This document shows positions 1 through 8,903 of a stretch of 64,000 nt of DNA, piece after piece; the stretch's first letter is position 1, and every line of letters starts with the position of its first letter. Under the pieces are notes generated by a model. It did no database searches and had not been told where the DNA came from. It saw only the letters and a list, made by a program, of their open reading frames with translations. The DNA is taken from positions 248,001 to 312,000 of the forward strand of contig NZ_PXYI01000004.1 of the NCBI RefSeq assembly GCF_003012735.1, read 5' to 3'. Source of the DNA: Allosphingosinicella deserti (GTDB lineage Bacteria; Pseudomonadota; Alphaproteobacteria; Sphingomonadales; Sphingomonadaceae). The translations under genes were made by a program, and so were the position numbers.

Positions 1-2575
1 AGCGGAGCAGCGCCTCGAAGCCCGACACCCGGCCGGTCGCAAAGTCGATCTTCGGCTGGTAATGCGGACGGATCAGATCCTTGGTTAGCGCAATGCGGGC
101 GAGCGCGACCATCGAGACCCGGTTCTGCATGTCGGAGCGCATGCTCGGGTGGAAGATGCGCAGATTGCCGCGCCACGAGCTCTTGGCGACGTAGAGCGCG
201 ATGTCCGCATGCTTGAGCAGCTCGGCGCGGTTGCTGCCCTGGCCCGGGAACAGGCTGGCGCCGATGCTGGCATTGCAGTCGAGGATCCGGCCGGCGAAGA
301 CGTGGGGCCGCCGCAGCTCGGCGAGGATCGTCTCGACCGCCGCGGTCACTTCTTCGTCGCTCGTGGTGCCGGAGAGGATCACCGCGAACTCGTCGCCGCC
401 GAGCCTCGCGACGAAATCGTCGGAGCGGGTCGCAGCGCGCAGCCGCTCTCCGAACGCGCAGAGCAGCGAATCGCCGGCATCGTGGCCGAGCGTGTCGTTG
501 ACCCGCTTGAAGTCGTCGACGTCGAGCAGCAGCAGCGCGAACTTGCCGCCGCGATCGCCGCGGTCGGCAATGGCGTCGAGCCGCTCCTGGAACAGCAGGC
601 GGTTGGGCAGGCCGGTCAGTGGATCGTGGTTCGCAGCCCAGCGCACCTGTTCCTCGGACTTCTTCTGATGGGTGATGTCGCGGGCGATGACGACGATCCG
701 CGGCCCACCGACGCCGTTTACCGGCGTCGCGACGATGTCCCACCATTTCGGCCGACCCTTGGCCGTCGGATGCTGGAACGAGAAGGTCACGGTTTCGCCA
801 GCCCGAGCACGGTCGAGGGCGGCGCCGGCAATCGCCGCAGCATCGGGCTTGAGGAAATCCACCCAGCGCGTGCCGATCAGGGGGGCGGCGTCGTCGAGGT
901 CGACGGCCTTGGGGCCGAGCCGGTTGACGAACAGGACCTTGCCGTCGTCGTCGAGAAGCTTGATGCAGTCGGGGCTCGCATCGAGGATCGAGCGGACCAG
1001 CGCCTCGCTTTCCTGCAGCGCGGCCTTCGCGGCGATCCGGTCGTGGATGTCGGTGCATGTGCCGTACCAGCGCACGACCTCGCCTTCGGCGTCGCGCTCC
1101 GGGAGCGCGCGGGTAAGGATCCAGCGATGCTCTCCCGAATTGTGGCGGAGGCGCAGCTCGGCCTCGAACGGCTCGCCGCTCGCCACGCACTCCATCCACT
1201 TGCGGCTGACCTCTTCGAGATCGTCGGCATGCACGGTCGCCGTCCAGGCGCGACCGAGATCGGTGAGATGTTCGAGGCCGGTGAATTCGTCCCACTGCGG
1301 CGAAAGATAGTCGCACTCGCCGGCCGCATTGGCAGACCAGACGATCTGCGGCACCGAATCGAGGATCGAGTGCGCCCGCGCGGTGCGCTCGCGATATTGT
1401 TCTTCCGCTTTGCGGCGGGCGGTGATGTCGCGATAATAGACGGTGATGCCGCCGTCGGTCGGAGTCACGTGCGCTTCGAACCAGCGGTCCGAGGGCGGGA
1501 AATAGGCTTCGATCGTCTCGGCCGTGCCGCTTTCCAGGACGCGTGCATAGCAGCGGCCGAACTCGGAATGCTCGATGCCGGGCAGCACGGCGAGGATCGA
1601 TCGGCCGATCAGCGTCCGGCCCGAATGGCGCTCCATGGCGCGCCGGTTGACGTAGGTGAAGCGCAGGTCGCTATCCAGCGAATAGACGCGGTCGAGCGTG
1701 TTCTCGAGGACGTCGGCAAGCTTGTCGGATGTCTTGCGCGCTTCGTGGTTCGCCTTGCGCAGAGACTCCTCGAGCAGCTTCTGCTCGGTGACGTCGCCGA
1801 CGAAGCCTTCGAGGTAGAGCGCCTCGCCACTGTCCGAATAGACCGCCTGGCCGCGCTCCTGCAGCCATCGCCAGTCTCCGTCCCGGCCATGGCGGAAGCG
1901 GTAGGTCGCGCAGAAGCGGTTGCCTGTCGCGATCGCAGTCTGGATGGCTTCGGTCAGTGACGGTCGATCCTCGGGATGCACGAGGTCGATCCAGCGCAGC
2001 CGGCCGGAGATCCAGTGTTCGGCGCCGTAGCCGGAGATCTCTTCGGCGCCGTCGCTGACATAATCGAGCCGTCCGGTTGCGCCGAGCCGCGAACGGTAGG
2101 CAAGGCCCGGAAGGTTGTCGATCAGGGTTGCGAGGCGCCGGCGGCTTTCGGCCAGGGCGAGCTCCGACTGCTTGCGTGCCTGGATGTCGACGACGACGCC
2201 GTACAGCCAGCGTCGCTGCCCCACCTGGTCGCAGCGCGGCCGCGCGATGCCGCGCAGCCAGTGCACGGCGCCGTCCGCAAGCAAGACGCGGAATTCCATG
2301 TCGTGCGGCGCGCCGGTGGCGAAGCTCTGCTCCAGGCTCGTCGCGACCGCATCCTGATCGTCCGGATGGACACGGGCGAGCACGTCCTCCTCGCGCGGCG
2401 CGGCAGGCAGGCCGAGCAGCCGGCTGGTCGCGACGTCCCAGGTGCAGAGGCCGCTGACCATGTCGAGACGCCACGTGCCGACACCGGCCGCGTCCAGGGC
2501 TTCGCGATAGAAGATGTCGTCGGTGCCCGCGATCGGCGCGGCACCTTCGAAGCTGGTCTCGTCGAAATGGATCAT
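1..2575 (-). CDS. PAS-domain GGDEF/EAL signalling protein, C-terminus beyond window
   Basis: The frame reads without a stop from an ATG at 2575 to the left edge (858 residues visible). At least four PAS/PAC units come first, with typical phrases such as VHPDDQDAV, FTYVNRRAMERHSG and VPQIVWSANAAGE. A GGDEF domain follows, with an intact ARLGGDEFAV active-site loop at about residues 723-732, so diguanylate cyclase activity is plausible. The last visible residues, PHYQPKIDFATGRVSGFEAL, are the beginning of an EAL phosphodiesterase domain. This is the usual PAS-GGDEF-EAL layout for c-di-GMP turnover in the cytoplasm. No transmembrane segment is seen in the visible part. It is divergent from the glycosyltransferase, with about 200 bp between them. 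The balance of synthesis and hydrolysis cannot be judged without the EAL domain. Confidence 0.9.
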   Translation of the reverse strand, partial: MIHFDETSFEGAAPIAGTDDIFYREALDAAGVGTWRLDMVSGLCTWDVATSRLLGLPAAPREEDVLARVHPDDQDAVATSLEQSFATGAPHDMEFRVLLADGAVHWLRGIARPRCDQVGQRRWLYGVVVDIQARKQSELALAESRRRLATLIDNLPGLAYRSRLGATGRLDYVSDGAEEISGYGAEHWISGRLRWIDLVHPEDRPSLTEAIQTAIATGNRFCATYRFRHGRDGDWRWLQERGQAVYSDSGEALYLEGFVGDVTEQKLLEESLRKANHEARKTSDKLADVLENTLDRVYSLDSDLRFTYVNRRAMERHSGRTLIGRSILAVLPGIEHSEFGRCYARVLESGTAETIEAYFPPSDRWFEAHVTPTDGGITVYYRDITARRKAEEQYRERTARAHSILDSVPQIVWSANAAGECDYLSPQWDEFTGLEHLTDLGRAWTATVHADDLEEVSRKWMECVASGEPFEAELRLRHNSGEHRWILTRALPERDAEGEVVRWYGTCTDIHDRIAAKAALQESEALVRSILDASPDCIKLLDDDGKVLFVNRLGPKAVDLDDAAPLIGTRWVDFLKPDAAAIAGAALDRARAGETVTFSFQHPTAKGRPKWWDIVATPVNGVGGPRIVVIARDITHQKKSEEQVRWAANHDPLTGLPNRLLFQERLDAIADRGDRGGKFALLLLDVDDFKRVNDTLGHDAGDSLLCAFGERLRAATRSDDFVARLGGDEFAVILSGTTSDEEVTAAVETILAELRRPHVFAGRILDCNASIGASLFPGQGSNRAELLKHADIALYVAKSSWRGNLRIFHPSMRSDMQNRVSMVALARIALTKDLIRPHYQPKIDFATGRVSGFEALLR

Positions 2576-2775
2576 GAGCGAAGCATTGCCTTCCCCTCGG
2601 CGCGACGCGGGACTGAAACGCCCACCTTCCCGGCCGCTCGCGAGGAGAGAGGATGCAGCGGAAATGGTTAATATTGCTTTGCCATGTTTTGCGCCTCGTT
2701 TTTGGCGATGGAAGCGGCGGACGAAGCGCGCATCTTTCCGTTCCCCGCGGCGCGCGCCTGCGTCATAAGATCGGC

Positions 2776-3915
2776 ATGCCGCCCGTTCGCATTCTCCACG
2801 CCCATTCCACCTTCGCGCTCGGCGGCAAGGAGGCGAGGGCCGTTCGCCTGATGAACGCGTTCGGCGGATCGGCCCGCCATGTCGTGATCAGCGGCACGCC
2901 CGGCGAGACCGGCGCGCGCGCCGAGCTCGACCCTGGGATCGACGTGCGCTTCCCCGACGACGCACCGCCGCTTTCGGGTGCGCCGGTCCCGACGCGGTTC
3001 TGGCAGCTTGCACGCTACATCCGGGCGTTCGATCTCGTGCTGACTTACAATTGGGGTGCGATGGACATGGTCATGGCGCGGCGGCTGTTCGGGGGTCCGC
3101 CGCTCGTCCACCACGAGGACGGCTTCAACCAGGACGAGAGCGAGCGCCTGAAACCCCAGCGCAACGCCTGGCGGCGGATCGCCCTGCCGGGCGCCCATCG
3201 CCTGGTCGTGCCGTCGCGGCGGCTCGAGGACATCGCCCGGACGCACTGGAGGCAGAAGGACGATCGTGTGGCGCGCATTGCCAACGGTATCGAAACGCAC
3301 CGTTACGCGATGGCGCCGGAGCCGGGGCTGCTCGGCCTGGAGGCGGCACCGCGCCGCCTGGTGATCGGAACGGTGGCCGGCCTCCGCCCGGTCAAGAATC
3401 TGCCTCGGCTGGTGCGGGCTTTCGCCGCAATGGGGAACCGAGAGGCGCTGCTCGTCATCGTGGGGCAGGGACCGGAAAGCGAGCGCATCCTCGCCGAAGC
3501 GCGGCAGTCCGGGGTCGTGGACCGGGTGATGCTGCCCGGCTTCCGCACCGACCCTGCGCGCTGGATCGGCGCGTTCGACATCTTCGCCTTGTCGTCGGAC
3601 AGCGAACAATCCCCGATCTCGCTGATCGAGGCGATGGCGGCCGGGCTGCCGGCGGTGACGACCGCCGTCGGCGACATCCCGGCGATGGTCTCCGCAGAAA
3701 ATCGGCCGCTCATCGTCGACTCCGGCGACGAGGCGGCATTTGCCGCTGCCTTGGACACGCTTGCCGAGCGCGCGGACCTGCGCCGCGCGATCGGCCTCGC
3801 CAATCGTGAGAAGGCCAATGCCGAATATGACGACGCAGCCATGGTAGGCCGTTATGCGGCGCTCTATGGTGAAGCCATCGGCCGGCCCCATGCGTTCGTT
3901 GCGGAGCGCACCTAA
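2776..3915 (+). CDS. Glycosyltransferase family 4 (GT-B)
   Basis: A 379-residue protein starting MPPVRILHAHSTF. It has the family 4 N-terminal GG loop (FALGGKEAR, which binds the nucleotide-sugar phosphates) and the C-terminal E-x7-E signature in DSEQSPISLIEAMAAGLP. The linker VIGTVAGLRPVKNLPRLVRAF is the usual start of the donor-binding Rossmann half. It should transfer a sugar from an NDP-sugar onto an envelope or polysaccharide acceptor. Neither donor nor acceptor can be told from sequence. An upstream extension of the frame to 2653 exists, but it is basic and low-complexity, so I start at the ATG at 2776 where homology-like sequence begins. The gene stands alone; the next gene begins 80 bp downstream with its own RBS. 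Confidence 0.85.
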   Translation: MPPVRILHAHSTFALGGKEARAVRLMNAFGGSARHVVISGTPGETGARAELDPGIDVRFPDDAPPLSGAPVPTRFWQLARYIRAFDLVLTYNWGAMDMVMARRLFGGPPLVHHEDGFNQDESERLKPQRNAWRRIALPGAHRLVVPSRRLEDIARTHWRQKDDRVARIANGIETHRYAMAPEPGLLGLEAAPRRLVIGTVAGLRPVKNLPRLVRAFAAMGNREALLVIVGQGPESERILAEARQSGVVDRVMLPGFRTDPARWIGAFDIFALSSDSEQSPISLIEAMAAGLPAVTTAVGDIPAMVSAENRPLIVDSGDEAAFAAALDTLAERADLRRAIGLANREKANAEYDDAAMVGRYAALYGEAIGRPHAFVAERT

Positions 3916-3995
3916 GGCGAGCGCCGTGGACGAGCTTTTTTGACGCAATTTCCGCGGAGTGCGCGTATAGCGCGCCCGTCAATTTCGGAGGAACG

Positions 3996-5402
3996 ATGTT
4001 CAAGGGTTTGAAGCCGATCTCGTATGGCGGGCGCGAGGTGCTGCCGCTGGTGGAGGGCGGCAAGGGGGTTTCGGCCAGCAACCATGCGAGCTCCGGCGCC
4101 TGGGCCGCAGCCGGTGGTATCGGCACCGTCTCGGCGGTGAATGCCGACAGCTACGATCCCGAAGGCCGCATCGTCCCGCAAGTCTACCACGCTTTGACTC
4201 GCCGCGAGCGTCACGAAGAGCTCGTCCAATATGCGATCGACGGTGCGGTCGCACAGGTTCAGCGCGCGCACGAAATCGCGGGCGGGCAGGGCGCGATCAA
4301 CATCAACGTGCTGTGGGAAATGGGCGGCGCGCAGCGCGTGCTCGAAGGCACGCTGGAGCGGACTCGCGGTCTCGTCGCAGGGGTCACCTGCGGCGCCGGA
4401 ATGCCCTACCGGCTGTCGGAAATCGCGGCGACCTACGGAGTCTATTACCTCCCCATCATCAGCTCCGCGCGCGCCTTCCGGGCTTTGTGGAAGCGTGCAT
4501 ATTCCAAGGTGCCGGAATGGCTCGGCGCGGTCGTCTACGAGGATCCCTGGCTCGCCGGCGGCCATAATGGCCTGTCGAACGCCGAGGACCCGCTGCAGCC
4601 GCAGGATCCCTATCCGCGGGTGCGCGAACTGCGCACGACGATGCGCGAAGGCGGCATTTCGGACGACGTGCCGATCGTCATGGCCGGCGGCGTCTGGAAC
4701 CTCGGGGAATGGGAGCATTGGATCGACAATCCCGAGCTCGGTCAGATCGTCTTCCAGTTCGGCACCCGGCCGCTGCTCACCCGCGAAAGCCCGATCCCCG
4801 AGGAATGGAAGCAGCGCCTGATGACGCTCGAGGAGGGCGACGTCCTGCTCCACCGCTTCTCGCCGACCGGCTTCTACAGCTCGGCGGTGCGCAATCCCTT
4901 CCTGCGCGCGCTCGAAGCACGATCGAAGCGCCAGATCGCCTTCACCAAGGAGCCGATCGGCGATCATGAATTCCAGCTCGACGTCGGCGTCGGCGGCAAG
5001 AAGCATTTCTGGGTGACGCGCGGCGATCTGCTTCACGCGCGGGAGTGGTTCGCGCAGGGCTATACCGAATCGCTCAAGACTCCGGACGAGACCCTGGTCT
5101 TCGTCGAGCCTGACGAAAAGGCGCAGATTCGCAAGGATCAGGCCGATTGCATGGGCTGCCTGTCGCAATGCTCCTTCTCGTCCTGGGCGGACAATGAGAA
5201 GAACTCGACGGGCCGCCTCGCCGACCCGCGCTCCTTCTGCATCCAGAAGACGCTGCAGGACATCGCCCATGGCGGCCCGGTGGAGAACAACCTCATGTTC
5301 GCCGGCCACGCCGCATTCCGCTTCAAGAGCGATCCTTTCTACTCGAACGGTTTCGTGCCGACCGTGAAGCAGTTGGTGGAGCGGATCGCGACCGGGGCTT
5401 GA
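3996..5402 (+). CDS. Nitronate monooxygenase-like (NPD family) flavoprotein with C-terminal Cys cluster
   Basis: A 468-residue protein with a strong GGAGGA ribosome site six bases before the ATG. The first ~300 residues look like a TIM-barrel FMN enzyme of the nitronate monooxygenase/enoyl reductase II group (VAGVTCGAGMPYRL, VPIVMAGGVWN, FQFGTRPL). The family typically oxidises alkyl nitronates with O2 and FMN. The protein is longer than the usual 320-360 residues. The extra C-terminus has four cysteines, C385, C388, C392 and C415, spaced like an iron-sulfur ligand set (CMGCLSQC plus SFC). The exact substrate is unknown; the name is a family assignment only. Confidence 0.75.
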   Translation: MFKGLKPISYGGREVLPLVEGGKGVSASNHASSGAWAAAGGIGTVSAVNADSYDPEGRIVPQVYHALTRRERHEELVQYAIDGAVAQVQRAHEIAGGQGAININVLWEMGGAQRVLEGTLERTRGLVAGVTCGAGMPYRLSEIAATYGVYYLPIISSARAFRALWKRAYSKVPEWLGAVVYEDPWLAGGHNGLSNAEDPLQPQDPYPRVRELRTTMREGGISDDVPIVMAGGVWNLGEWEHWIDNPELGQIVFQFGTRPLLTRESPIPEEWKQRLMTLEEGDVLLHRFSPTGFYSSAVRNPFLRALEARSKRQIAFTKEPIGDHEFQLDVGVGGKKHFWVTRGDLLHAREWFAQGYTESLKTPDETLVFVEPDEKAQIRKDQADCMGCLSQCSFSSWADNEKNSTGRLADPRSFCIQKTLQDIAHGGPVENNLMFAGHAAFRFKSDPFYSNGFVPTVKQLVERIATGA

Positions 5403-5408
5403 GCCGCG

Positions 5409-5547
5409 CTGCCCTCACCCTCCCAAGCCTGACGGCTTGGGCCCCTCCCTCTCCCCGGAACGGAAGAGGGAAGTAGCTGGGCTTCATCCCTCTCCCATTT
5501 GGGGAGAGGGAGGGGCCCGCCGCGAAGCGGTGGGAGGGTGAGGGCAG
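5409..5547. repeat. Long imperfect palindromic intergenic repeat
   Basis: The segment starts CTGCCCTCACCCTCCCA and ends with the inverse TGGGAGGGTGAGGGCAG. Inside, GGGCCCCTCCCTCTCCCC pairs with GGGGAGAGGGAGGGGCCC. It lies between two convergent genes, so the RNA hairpin could act as a terminator in both directions. It is related in style to the GGGGAGG repeats elsewhere in the window but has different outer arms, so it is probably another family. Confidence 0.8.
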
Positions 5548-5561
5548 TCTGGTGAGGGCGT

Positions 5562-6524
5562 TCACGCCCGATCCGGCAAGTCCTCGCCCTTCGCCCACGC
5601 GCGGATGTTCGCCAATACCTTCTCGCCCATCGCGATCCTCGTCTCGATGGTCGCCGAGCCGAGATGCGGGAGCAGCATGACGTTGGGCAGGGCGATCAGC
5701 CGCGGATCGACGTGCGGCTCGTTGGGGTAGACGTCGAGCCCGGCACCGGCGATCTCGCCCGCCTCCAGCGCTTCGATCAAGGCGTCCTGATCGACGATGG
5801 CGCCGCGGGCGGCGTTGATCAGGAAGGCATCGGATTTCATGCGCTTCAGCCGCAGGCCGTCGATCAAATGGTGGGTTTCCGCCGTGTAGGGGCAGCTGAG
5901 GCTGACCACGTCGGCGTCCCCGATCATCGCATCGAGATCGCTCCAGTAAGTGGCGCCGAGGGCGTCGCCGCTCTCGACACGGCGGCGGTTATGATAGTGG
6001 ATGTGCATGCCGCAGGCGCGTGCGCGCGCCGCGACCGCGAGGCCGATCCGGCCCATGCCGACGATCGCAAGGCTCTTTCCGGCAAGGCTGCGGCCCATCT
6101 GCCGACGCGGGCCCCAGCCTGCCCATTGCCCCGCCCGCACCACGCGCTCGCCCTCGCCAAGGCCGCGCAGCGTGCCGAGGATCAGCGCCAGCGTCACGTC
6201 CGCGGTGTCGTCGGTCAGCACGTCCGGAGTGTTGCTGACCAGGATTCCGCGTGCCTTCGCCGCGGCGAGATCGATATGATCCACGCCCACCCCGAAATTG
6301 GCGAGCAATTTCAGACGCGGGCCGGCGCGGCCGATCATGTCAGCGTCGAGCCGATCGGTGACGGTGCAGGCGAGCACGTCGCACGCCTGAACGGCGGCGG
6401 CGAGTCGTTCGCGATCGAAGGGAGGGCCGTGGTTCACCTCGGCATCGAACTCGGCGATCAGCGTCGCTTCGACCGGCTCCGGCAGGCGGCGAGTGACGAT
6501 GACACGGGGAGGATTGGCAGCCAT
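5562..6524 (-). CDS. D-isomer-specific 2-hydroxyacid dehydrogenase (glyoxylate reductase-like)
   Basis: A 320-residue NAD(P)-dependent dehydrogenase. The Rossmann dinucleotide loop is GMGRIGLAVAARA. The catalytic arginine lies in INAARGAIVD, the glutamate in VYPNEPHVD and the histidine in LLPHLGSAT, so the Arg-Glu-His set is complete. The FGVGVDHIDLAAAKARGI stretch is the substrate-domain signature seen in glyoxylate/hydroxypyruvate reductases. It would reduce a small 2-oxoacid in the cytoplasm. The length is normal for the family. It is transcribed alone, convergent with the flavoprotein across a palindromic repeat. The exact substrate cannot be told. Confidence 0.88.
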   Translation of the reverse strand: MAANPPRVIVTRRLPEPVEATLIAEFDAEVNHGPPFDRERLAAAVQACDVLACTVTDRLDADMIGRAGPRLKLLANFGVGVDHIDLAAAKARGILVSNTPDVLTDDTADVTLALILGTLRGLGEGERVVRAGQWAGWGPRRQMGRSLAGKSLAIVGMGRIGLAVAARARACGMHIHYHNRRRVESGDALGATYWSDLDAMIGDADVVSLSCPYTAETHHLIDGLRLKRMKSDAFLINAARGAIVDQDALIEALEAGEIAGAGLDVYPNEPHVDPRLIALPNVMLLPHLGSATIETRIAMGEKVLANIRAWAKGEDLPDRA

Positions 6525-6685
6525 CGCGCCTCCCTAGCGCGCTCGCGCAGGGTTGGCAGCCGCAAACGCCATTCGTCGCGGCGGCGTCATGGAAATAGGG
6601 TGTCCCACGATAGTGCAGCCGTGCCAAGATGAATGTTGAACCTCGGTGCGCCTCCTGCGTAAGGGCATCGGCGAGGAGAATGAAA

Positions 6686-7171
6686 ATGCGCAAGCTGTTC
6701 GCGCTCGGGTTCGCGGCCGTGCTCGGGCTCAGCGTCACGTCCGCCGAAGCCCAGAAGGATCGTCAGACACCTTATTGGGCCTCGATCTCCGCGTCGAAGG
6801 CGATGATGCGCAGTGGCCCGGGCCGCAATTACCCGGCGACCTGGCTCTATCTACGGGCCGATCTCCCGATCAAGGTGGTTGAGACTTATCCCAATTGGCG
6901 CAAGGTGCAGGATCCCGACGGCGAGACCGGCTGGATGCTGCAGAGTCTGCTGAGCGACACGCGCACGGCGGTCGTCGGGGGCAAGGAGCCGCGGCCGATG
7001 CACGAAGCGCCGGATGAAAGCTCGCCCGTTCGCTTCCGAGCCGAACCCGGCGTGGTCGGGCGCCTTTCGAAATGCGCTGCGGGCTGGTGTCAGCTTGACG
7101 TCGGCGGCCGCAAGGGCTTCATCCGCGCCGACCATTTCTGGGGTGTCGATCCCGGCGAGAATCTCGACTAG
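6686..7171 (+). CDS. Exported SH3-domain protein
   Basis: A 161-residue protein whose ATG at 6686 lies seven bases after GAGGAG. The N-terminus MRKLFALGFAAVLGLSVTSA followed by EAQ is a typical Sec signal peptide with an AxA-like cleavage site. Two bacterial SH3-like segments follow: residues ~30-80 (MMRSGPGRNYPATWLYLRAD, VQDPDGETGWM) and ~100-155 (GVVGRLSKCAAGWCQLDVGG). Proteins of this kind are periplasmic and bind cell-wall or protein ligands. A specific role is not known. An in-frame upstream start at 6629 exists but would put 19 residues ahead of the signal peptide. Confidence 0.8.
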   Translation: MRKLFALGFAAVLGLSVTSAEAQKDRQTPYWASISASKAMMRSGPGRNYPATWLYLRADLPIKVVETYPNWRKVQDPDGETGWMLQSLLSDTRTAVVGGKEPRPMHEAPDESSPVRFRAEPGVVGRLSKCAAGWCQLDVGGRKGFIRADHFWGVDPGENLD

Positions 7172-7227
7172 ATCCGAGCGCATGAAAGCGGCGCCACCGC
7201 GCTGTCAGAGACTTGAAGGAATTGCGC

Positions 7228-7503
7228 ATGGGGGATCTGACCGTCTCGGACTTCGCCGAGGGGCAGGAATATGCGGTGCCCGTGAGCGGCGGAACCGTGA
7301 CGCTGAGCCTCGACCGCGTCCAGGTGCTCGAGCAGGCGATGCGCGCCGGCGGCGGCTTTCGCCTCGAGTTCTGCGGCCCTGCCGATCCCGTTCTCCCGCA
7401 GGCCACCTATTCCTTCGCCGGACAGGGCGAGACGAAGGACATCTTCATCGTGCCGATCGGCCGGGATGCAGGGGCGACGCGCTACGAGGCAATCTTCATC
7501 TAA
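7228..7503 (+). CDS. Small DUF6916-like protein
   Basis: A 91-residue protein beginning MGDLTVSDFAEGQEYAV, with AAGGA-type ribosome site seven bases ahead. The C-terminal pattern TYSFAGQGETKDIFIVPIGR followed by RYEAIF is the hallmark of a small conserved family (DUF6916, from memory) of unknown role, predicted all-beta. No signal peptide or membrane segment is visible. It follows the SH3 gene by 56 bp and may be cotranscribed. Its last eight bases overlap the end of the convergent acetyltransferase gene. Confidence 0.65.
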   Translation: MGDLTVSDFAEGQEYAVPVSGGTVTLSLDRVQVLEQAMRAGGGFRLEFCGPADPVLPQATYSFAGQGETKDIFIVPIGRDAGATRYEAIFI

Positions 7504-8008
7504 TTGCCGCGGCGCCGACCGGATGCTCCATCAGGTCATAGACGCCTTTGTCTTCGACCGCCTCGAATCCCAGGCGCATGTAGAGGCCCATCGCCGGATT
7601 GTGCTTCTCGACGTGGATGGAGACCTTCTTGCCGAGGCGCGAGGCCTGCGCGATCACGTCCTCCAATATCGCCGCGCCGATGCCGCGCCGGCGTGCGGCC
7701 GGAAGCAGAGCGATGTCGATGATCCGGATCTGGTCGCGCCATTGCTCGGTGTAGAGCCGCCCCGCATCCTCGCCGTCCACCTGGATGACGAGCCACTCGG
7801 CATCCGGATAATGGCGGTCATAATGCTGCCGCTGGGCTTCGAATTGCTGGCGCAGGAAGGCAAGCCGCGCCTCCACCGGCCAGCCGGTCTGCGCGAGTTC
7901 CTCTTCGCGGGTCGATGCATAGACCGCGAAGAGAAAGGCGAGGTCGGCGGAGGTTCGCGGACGATAGGCGATTCCGAGCCGCGCCGCCCGATCAAGGGGA
8001 GGCGGCAT
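7496..8008 (-). CDS. GNAT family N-acetyltransferase
   Basis: A 170-residue protein with the GNAT acetyl-CoA loop in PAARRRGIGAAILED (R-x-x-G-x-A type) and the C-terminal beta-bulge region VEKHNPAMGLYMRLGFEAV. It should transfer an acetyl group from acetyl-CoA to an amine. The substrate is not predictable. Its length is normal for a single GNAT domain. It is convergent with the DUF6916-like gene, with an 8-bp overlap of the two 3' ends. Confidence 0.85.
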   Translation of the reverse strand: MPPPLDRAARLGIAYRPRTSADLAFLFAVYASTREEELAQTGWPVEARLAFLRQQFEAQRQHYDRHYPDAEWLVIQVDGEDAGRLYTEQWRDQIRIIDIALLPAARRRGIGAAILEDVIAQASRLGKKVSIHVEKHNPAMGLYMRLGFEAVEDKGVYDLMEHPVGAAAIR

Positions 8009-8153
8009 TCAGCGAGCACTCACCTGGGGATGATCATAATCCGCGCGGTCCATCCCTGTCTTTCTTCGTTCTGAGGCGCCGATCGTATAGCCCGGCGCGC
8101 ATGCGCCGTGAAAGCCGCTTGAGATTTGCCGCTGCCATCGCCAACGAACCGGC

Positions 8154-8903
8154 ATGTCCGAACTGCTTCCCCCGCCGCCGCCCGATCTGCTCGATGGCGC
8201 GGCCCTGTTTCTCGATTTCGACGGCACGCTGGTCGAGCTTGCCGAAACGCCGGACGCGATCAGCGTCCCGGATCATCTTCATTCGCTGCTCGATCGCCTC
8301 GGCCGCGCCCTGTCCGGCAGCCTCGCCATCATCAGTGGCCGCGCCATCTCCGATCTGGAGCGGCATCTCGGGCCGTTGCCGATCGCCGTCTCGGGCTCCC
8401 ATGGCCTGGAACTGCGTACCGCCGAGGGGCAGATGGGTCCGGTTCCGGCCCCGGCGACCCTTGCCGTCGCGCGCGACGAGATCCGCCAGTTCGCAGCGGA
8501 TGCCCCGGGAGTCATCGTCGAGGACAAGCCGGCCAGCGTCGCGCTCCATTATCGTGGGGCGCCCGACCGTGAAGCGGACGCGGTGGCGCTCGCGGGCGGT
8601 CTGGCCGCGCGTACCGGGCTTACCGTTCAGGCGGGCAAGATGGTCGTCGAGCTTCGTCCGGCCGGCGCCGACAAGGGCGATGCGCTCAGGCGATTGATGG
8701 CGGAACCAGCCTTCGCAAATAAGCGTCCTGTGTTCGTGGGAGACGATCTGACGGACGAGCACGCCTTCGTGGCGGCGAAGGAGATGGGCGGGGCAGGGAT
8801 CCTGGTCGGCCCTTCACGGGAGACGGCGGCCGCCTGGCGGCTTGACGATGTTGCGGCCGTGGCCGCCTGGCTGATGGCGGTAACGGGAGGCGTACGTGGC
8901 TGA
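8154..8903 (+). CDS. otsB: Trehalose-6-phosphate phosphatase
   Basis: A 249-residue HAD phosphatase. The nucleophile motif LFLDFDGTLVEL is near residue 20, followed by the ISGR motif II and VFVGDDLTDEHAF for the Mg-binding acids. The central cap shows the trehalose-phosphatase stretch ADKGDALRRLM. It removes phosphate from trehalose-6-phosphate to give trehalose, a stress and osmoprotectant, in the cytoplasm. It is the first gene of a three-gene operon: its last eight bases overlap the next gene, and otsA follows that one. Confidence 0.93.
   Translation: MSELLPPPPPDLLDGAALFLDFDGTLVELAETPDAISVPDHLHSLLDRLGRALSGSLAIISGRAISDLERHLGPLPIAVSGSHGLELRTAEGQMGPVPAPATLAVARDEIRQFAADAPGVIVEDKPASVALHYRGAPDREADAVALAGGLAARTGLTVQAGKMVVELRPAGADKGDALRRLMAEPAFANKRPVFVGDDLTDEHAFVAAKEMGGAGILVGPSRETAAAWRLDDVAAVAAWLMAVTGGVRG

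Noticed and set aside
149-1960. 603-codon open frame on the plus strand
   Set aside because: It lies antisense to the PAS/GGDEF/EAL gene, whose minus-strand frame shows an intact GGDEF loop and PAS motifs. High GC makes long antisense frames common.
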